Shown piece after piece: positions 58,924 to 64,000 of a DNA stretch of 64,000 bases; within the stretch, counting starts at the first letter, position 1; every line of letters begins with the position of its first letter. The notes under the pieces were generated by a model, which had not been told where the DNA came from, did no database searches, and was given only the letters and a program-made list of their open reading frames with translations. The stretch covers positions 16,133,181 to 16,197,180 of the forward strand of contig NC_030855.1 of the NCBI RefSeq assembly GCF_000208745.1, given 5' to 3'. Source of the DNA: Theobroma cacao. Its lineage: Eukaryota; Streptophyta; Magnoliopsida; Malvales; Malvaceae. Position numbers and translations under genes: made by a program.

Positions 58924-60956
58924 GAAATTAAGAGAGAGGATGTGATTTATTTTCTGTCATCCGTACATATATCGGACTATACAATGATAAAGTTAGCTTA
59001 AATTGTGAATTGGTAATTCGTTGTGGATTAAGTTCCTCTCCTGTTATACTTCAACAAGCCAGTTAGATGAATTGCCGTGTTAACATACCGTAGATCAATG
59101 AATCAAATTTTGCCACGGTGTTAGTACAAAAAATTAATTTAGCAAATCCTTTGCTACGTTTTTCTTGCCATGTAACAATGTTTAGCTTGTATCCATCAGA
59201 ATCTATCTTATTACTTGACACTTGACACGGACGAAATCCAATATGTTACAAAAAATTTATCATGGATTTATTTGTAATGCTAGCATCTATAATAATATAT
59301 TGATTCTAAGGTACAAAGGGAATTTAGGATTTTTAAGAATATTTTTTTTAATATCGGGAAAAAAAATGTAAAGGATAAACCAAAGAAGAGAAAAAAAATT
59401 GAAAAGGCAAGAAAACAAAAGGGAAGAAAAGAAAAAGTTGAACAAAAAGGTCAACAAAACAAAATCAACATGGTTTTGATTTTTGGACCTTTTCTAATTT
59501 TCTTATTGTCTTCCATTCTTTAATTTTATTTTTTTCTTTTGAAATATCTTCCAATAAAAATAATATAATTTAGACTGACTTCAAAAAGACATTATTAAGC
59601 ATATACATTTAGTCTATGGAACTTTCTTAAAAATTGATAAAAACATCTTGGGTTTTTTTGGAAAAAGAAAGAGAGGAAAAAAAGGAAGAAGATTATACTT
59701 ATTAAAAGGAGAAAAAAGTCAAAATGAAAATATGAATTTCTTCTATTTTTCTTATTTGTTTTCTCATGTTTCGTTTTCACTTTTTTATGTTTCCTTCCTT
59801 TTAGATAATTTCTTTTAATTAAATATACATTAAAAAAAAGTATCATGAACCAGTTTGTGTCTTTTAAAATTAAAAAAGAACATATGTTTTGAGCATTTCA
59901 TTATTTTTTTAAAAAATTTGAACCTTTTTCTTTGCTATTTTCCTTCGTTTTCTCCATTCTTTATATTTCTTTACCATTTTTTCCTAGATGTTTTCAAACA
60001 AATACTTTAAAAAAAATTTTACAATTTAAGATTATTTTTGAAAAAAATGTTTACAAGCATACATATTTGATCTAGATGTTTGGATTTCTAATGTGAGTAA
60101 AATGTTTTAGATTTTTAGGTGAAAAAACGAAAGGAGAAAGAAAGAAGAAAAAAGAATAAAATAATTAAAAAAGTAGGAAACTTTTTAACCATTAATTTTT
60201 TTCTCATTTTGTTTTATTTTCTTTGTTTATTCTTAATTTTATTAAATATTTCCCTTGACAAATTTTAATTTAAAATAATTGTACAACAATCATCAAATAT
60301 AAAAATTTCTTAATTTATATTTTTAGAAATAACAAAAATGATCATAAGCTAGTGCTTGCAAGAAAAAGTTATAACTATTTAAAAAAATAATTACAATAAT
60401 AATTGTCTCGGCTAATTTTTTTTAATTTTCATGGATAAATTCTTATTCTTATAAAACTTATATAAAAAGAAACTACAACAATCTGAAGCTGAATCGAAGA
60501 TGAGTTCCTTGTTGTCCACTCAAAATTTTACTATCGACATTTTGTTAAAATTAGTTAAAATGTTTTTTAAAAATTATTTTTCATTGAATACATTAATTTT
60601 ATCATTTAAAAATGATAAATTAATTATAATTTGCAATCTCATTTTGATAAATATTACCTTAATTAGGGTCTGCAGATGCTTAGTTAACATTTTTTTCTCT
60701 TAAAGAAAAAAAAAAGTATTATATATCTTGTAGCAAATCTTGTTCCCGCGTAAAGGGAGAATAATTGAAAAAAGAAAAAGGCTAAAACAGATACACCCAA
60801 ACTCTAGCAACAGTTTAAGGGAGAATCATCATGACTTTTTATCGAAATAAGAACTAACAGCTAGTCCAAATCAATGGATTTTATTGAGAGTAAGCTGGTT
60901 ATTACAGCAGAAGAAATTGCACTTGTCAAATTCTAAATAGCTTTATCGGTTGAAAA
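58924..60956. other. AT-rich intergenic region
   Basis: 3' flank of gene 2, then about 1.5 kb of extreme A/T richness with A-, T- and GAAA-type runs (59,300-60,500). Open frames here (for example minus 59,595-59,846) have low-complexity K/F/N composition and are not genes. Confidence 0.55.
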
Positions 60957-61193
60957 TCAATGTTGGAGTAGTCGCCCATACATCTTCCTACCTTGGGTAG
61001 CAGTGGTTGGAAGGCATTCTTTGTTGCACTGTCGGATGCATATTTGTTCTTGTGGCGGTGGAAAATCGCAACCGGCCAAGCAGGCCTCCAAGCATTCTTG
61101 GCCTTCCTCTGCAACTGTGTGCCCTGCGAAGAAAAGCAGCATCATCACCATTATAATCATAGCATTTGGCCTGATACTTTTTTCCCCCTCCAT
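60957..61193 (-). CDS. Thionin-like secreted cysteine-rich peptide 3 (78 aa)
   Basis: A complete single-exon frame from ATG 61,193 to the stop at 60,957. Residues 1-28 form a signal peptide with a basic start and a hydrophobic core (AMIIMVMMLLFFAGHTVA), followed by an acidic EE. The mature part has six cysteines at residues 34, 38, 42, 52, 56 and 60, that is CX3CX3C-X9-CX3CX3C, the same triplet module as in its neighbours. The mature peptide is short (about 50 residues) and has no recognisable second exon, so it is a reduced family member or lost its end. Expected to be secreted; a defence role is typical of thionin-like peptides but is inferred. A possible TATA element on the minus strand lies at 61,254-61,262. 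It faces the same way as peptide gene 4 and opposite to genes 1 and 2. Confidence 0.8.
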   Translation of the reverse strand: MEGEKSIRPNAMIIMVMMLLFFAGHTVAEEGQECLEACLAGCDFPPPQEQICIRQCNKECLPTTATQGRKMYGRLLQH

Positions 61194-63081
61194 GCCTCAA
61201 ATTCTGACAAGTACAGATCAATTACAAAGCTAGAAAGGAAAACAAGCCGGCTGCATATATTTGTAGCCTTAATTGGTTAATAATATTTAAAACATATAGA
61301 ATCTAGCTTTTTCTCAAATATAGAATGTCTGTAATTCCTTACCAAATAAAAGAAATCAAACTGTGGGTCATTAGTTGATTTATTGACTTAATTGGATCGA
61401 TATAGATATATATGTTTGATTTTATCTTCTAATTATCTGGCTGTATTTTCTTTATATGCTTTAGAATTTGATTCTCGTTATGGAAATAATCTCAATCATT
61501 CTTTTTGATGGATTTGATAACCACAAAACAAGATCACTTAATTTACTACCATAACTGTGTTCGTATAATACGTATAATATCTTTTTAAATGTTATTTTTA
61601 TTTTTTTCAATAAACAAAAAAAAAATAAAGAGAATTCTGATCAGTTTTTATTAGTTTATTAATTGAATGAAAAGCATATATATATATATACACGTAGTTA
61701 GAATTTAATTTTGTAAATAATTCTTATTTTAAATTCAATAAACTAATTAAGTCGAAGTTTGGCAAAAGTTCTTTTCAGTCTAAACCAGCTAGGAATTAGG
61801 CATATAGCATTGAATCTAGAATCAAAATTTTGGGTTTTGCTAATTATGGGCTTCATCCTAAAATAATCATGCTACTAGAAAGACCCGTGTTACGTAACGA
61901 ATTGGTAAAATTTTATGTACGGTTACATTGCAAATTGAATACAAAAATTGAAATTAGTGATTATTAAGAATTTATTTATTAATTTTAATAATTTTTAATA
62001 TCATAATTTTTATAAATTGTTTAAAGTAAATAAAATAAAGTTATTTATTTGTTAGTTGGTTAACGGAGAATAATAGATTTTAATAAGTTTTTTATTATGG
62101 AATAATAAATTCATGAAAGTATAAAGCGAAGTATATTGACGTTAGAATTCTTAGATAGTATACAAAAAACTTTGTCCATTGACTACTGAGCATAATATTG
62201 TTAAAAAAACTTAGTGCAATAATAATCGCCAACAACAATCCAGAAATGAAGGTTCGTTTCTTGCACAATATTTTACGAGATTCAAGTAGTTCGTTACAGT
62301 AGCGAAAATTTGTTTAATATATTAATTTCAATTGAATTTAATTTTAAAATATATTTTAAATATTTGAATAAAAAATATTATGAGAAGAGCAAACTGAATA
62401 TGAGCTTGACTTTTCAAAGGCCAGACTCAACCCGTTAATACGTACGTCGACGTGCCACTTGCTATATTAGTGCATGTACATTTTTATTGTCCGGAAAGAG
62501 ACAATAGGCAGCCGCGACAGGGCAGTAGTATGCTTGTCTTTGGAACCATATGGAGCCTACCATGCGTTGGGATGCAAGCCCCACTACCACTATCCTCGCA
62601 TGTTGTAGCATTTGACCACTCAATTCCTAATGATTTCAACCCTTATTTACCAAACAGAACATTATTAATGCACCGAATGTCTTTGATCACTTGAACTTTT
62701 GTAATCTAGTATTGCAGACTGCAGTTAACATTGTTCAAAACTTTGGTCCCCGACTAGAATATGTGCCGACCTTAAAATTTGGAACGTTTGAGTTGAGCCC
62801 GTGACTCTCCAAATAATAATTCATTTTGTGGAAGCCACCCAAGACATGCATGTTGTCCATATCCCATCCCAAACAAATAATTAATTGTGTTCACTGCATT
62901 TTAAATCAAAACTATATTCTCTGCAAAACATAAGAAGATATATGTAACATTAACCCGAACATTGATCAGTTTTATTCATTCAAATTTAATCATTTGGCTA
63001 ATAAACAATATCGCGAACTGACTTTTAAAAAAAAACCAATGTCGCAAACTGAACACTGTCTCCTAAGTATATGGTAACTAA
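61194..63081. other. Intergenic between peptide genes 3 and 4
   Basis: AT-rich with ATATAT runs near 61,676-61,690. The frame at 62,452-62,694 has no recognisable similarity and no signal peptide. I see no further gene. Confidence 0.5.
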
Positions 63082-63517
63082 TTAGTTCTTCTTGGCGCAT
63101 GTCTCTGAACAGGAATCCACACAGCTTCCAACTTTTTGTTCACCTGATAATGCGTTAAAATAAACAAAACAAAGTGAAAACTTGATGTTTATGCTTTAGT
63201 CTATATACGAGAGAGAGAGAAAGAGAGCGAGAGGACATGCCTGGATTTTCTTTGGAGCTGAGATCGGTGCACAAGGAGGTAGCACAACCAAGCTTGCAGA
63301 AGTATTGGGTATCTTTGCCGCTTTCCAAAGTAGAGCTTGGAATAATACATTTGTTGAGGCACTTAATAGCGCAAGAGAAAACTGAATTAGGCGGTATAAA
63401 AACACACAAAAGGAAGCAACCTGCGTAACACTTTTGGAAAGAAGCAGTGGACTGCCCGACTAGGAGCCCCAACACCAAGCAAACCATCATGACAGACCCG
63501 ACTCCCCTTCCCTCCAT
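63082..63517 (-). CDS. Thionin-like secreted cysteine-rich peptide 4 (112 aa, two exons)
   Basis: Exon 1 is 63,517-63,241 and exon 2 is 63,143-63,082, giving 113 codons with the stop. A signal peptide covers residues 1-25 (MVCLVLGLLVGQSTA at its end), followed by SFQKC. The mature part has four cysteine triplets: CYAGCFLLC, CAIKCLNKC, CKLGCATSLC and, in exon 2, CVDSCSETC, then AKKN and the stop. This order is typical of plant genes annotated as thionin-like. The intron starts GCATGT and ends TTATCAG, so it is of the GC-AG type; exon phases fit only with this donor. The start at 63,517 is chosen because a TATA box lies at 63,606-63,614 and the in-frame ATG at 63,634 is upstream of it. Role in defence is inferred from the family. 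Intact. Confidence 0.87.
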
Positions 63518-63605
63518 TTTTCTTCTCTTTCCTTTACTTTGCAAAGGGGAAGAAAGGTAAAGTTGAAACTTTAGTAGATCTGCTCTTTCTGTTCTCCAAG
63601 AAAGG

Positions 63606-63614
63606 TTTATATAG
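63606..63614 (-). promoter_or_regulatory. TATA box of peptide gene 4
   Basis: Minus strand CTATATAAA, 89 bp before the ATG at 63,517. This predicts a start near 63,575 and a leader of about 60 bases. Confidence 0.7.
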
Positions 63615-63634
63615 ACCCTCAATGGTAGGTCCAT

Positions 63635-64000
63635 TGATGTTTATATGGTAGGAACAGCACAATTATGCTGATATATGGAAATTGAATTGATGGGTCTAAT
63701 TTGACCTCTCTGGATGAATTAGTAATAGGCAAATGACAAAACATCAAAGGTTAAGATACCATAAAAGAAGACAAATCAATCCTAAATTTGATTAAAATGA
63801 AAAAGCTTAAAAAAAAAATGAGTTTCATTAGTTGTCAAATAATGACTTTACCATTTTGGCACACTTGGCTTGTTATCACCTCTAGAATTGACATATGGAC
63901 CATCTGGCATGGCATTCCAAGTAGAGTAAGCCTTATTGATATGATAATGGGAGTACTATATATGAACTGTGAATTATTTAGGTTTTTATTTAGAAAATGA
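63635..64000. other. Right edge, no gene seen
   Basis: Upstream flank of peptide gene 4. The open frame at 63,788-64,000 shows no motif, signal peptide or family resemblance that I can recognise. Confidence 0.5.

Noticed and set aside
59595..59846. 83-residue minus-strand frame rich in K, F and N
   Set aside because: Low-complexity translation of A/T runs.
62452..62694. 80-residue plus-strand open frame
   Set aside because: No motif, signal peptide or repeat support; AT-rich flanks; looks like chance.
63518..63634. Longer start for peptide gene 4 at 63,634
   Set aside because: The TATA box at 63,606-63,614 lies downstream of that ATG, and the signal peptide begins cleanly at 63,517.
1..64000. 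tRNA genes, rRNA, CRISPR arrays, bacterial-type operons
   Set aside because: None seen. tRNA-like strings are only primer-binding sites of retroelements, and the repeats are LTRs, minisatellites or microsatellites.

Overview
The window reads as nuclear DNA of a dicot plant. It is AT-rich, its genes have GT-AG introns, and it holds plant LTR-retrotransposon families: copia with initiator-Met-tRNA primer sites, an Athila-like gypsy, a chromodomain gypsy, and a Tat-like gypsy with a plant mobile domain ORF. It also carries a small family of secreted, cysteine-rich thionin-like peptides. I cannot name the species. One unresolved base (N at 23,470) shows this is assembled sequence.

Layout. 1-5,000 is retrotransposon debris on the minus strand: a copia LTR at 744-2,467, a probable second LTR ending at 3,747, and a decayed copia gag/protease fragment. 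7,416-12,704 is the only intact housekeeping gene, a 13-exon ArfGAP of the AGD14 type whose exons join into 739 codons. 14,188-19,234 holds an array of short TRIM-like LTR units, with a pol-deleted copia element (two LTRs of about 1.7 kb) inserted in the last unit.

20,688-63,517 is a cluster of four thionin-like genes pulled apart by transposons. Gene 1 (+, 20,688-30,369) is cut by a 9.1 kb Tat-like element lying in reverse (20,808-29,900, target duplication CACCT). Gene 2 (+, 31,471-58,923) is cut by a 26.9 kb nest (31,697-58,575, target duplication AACCC). Genes 3 and 4 (-, 60,957-61,193 and 63,082-63,517) are intact. Without the two insertions the cluster would span only about 7 kb.

The nest can be read from its target duplications. 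A reverse copia element sits in gene 2. Its right LTR is split by an Athila-type solo LTR (36,825-58,226, GACGG/GATGG). That solo LTR holds two later insertions: an Athila-like deletion derivative (37,791-45,594, TTACC/TTACT) and a chromodomain gypsy (46,035-58,006). The chromodomain gypsy is in turn broken inside its integrase by a 5.7 kb insertion (50,747-56,469, GATGC) that contains a second LTR-like start at 53,215.

The most unusual item is the Tat-like element in gene 1. It has lost pol, keeps a decayed gag on the minus strand, and carries on the opposite strand a plant mobile domain coding region with an intron-like interruption. The interrupted host gene still has open frames on both sides, although the element's LTRs have drifted by roughly 7-8% by eye.
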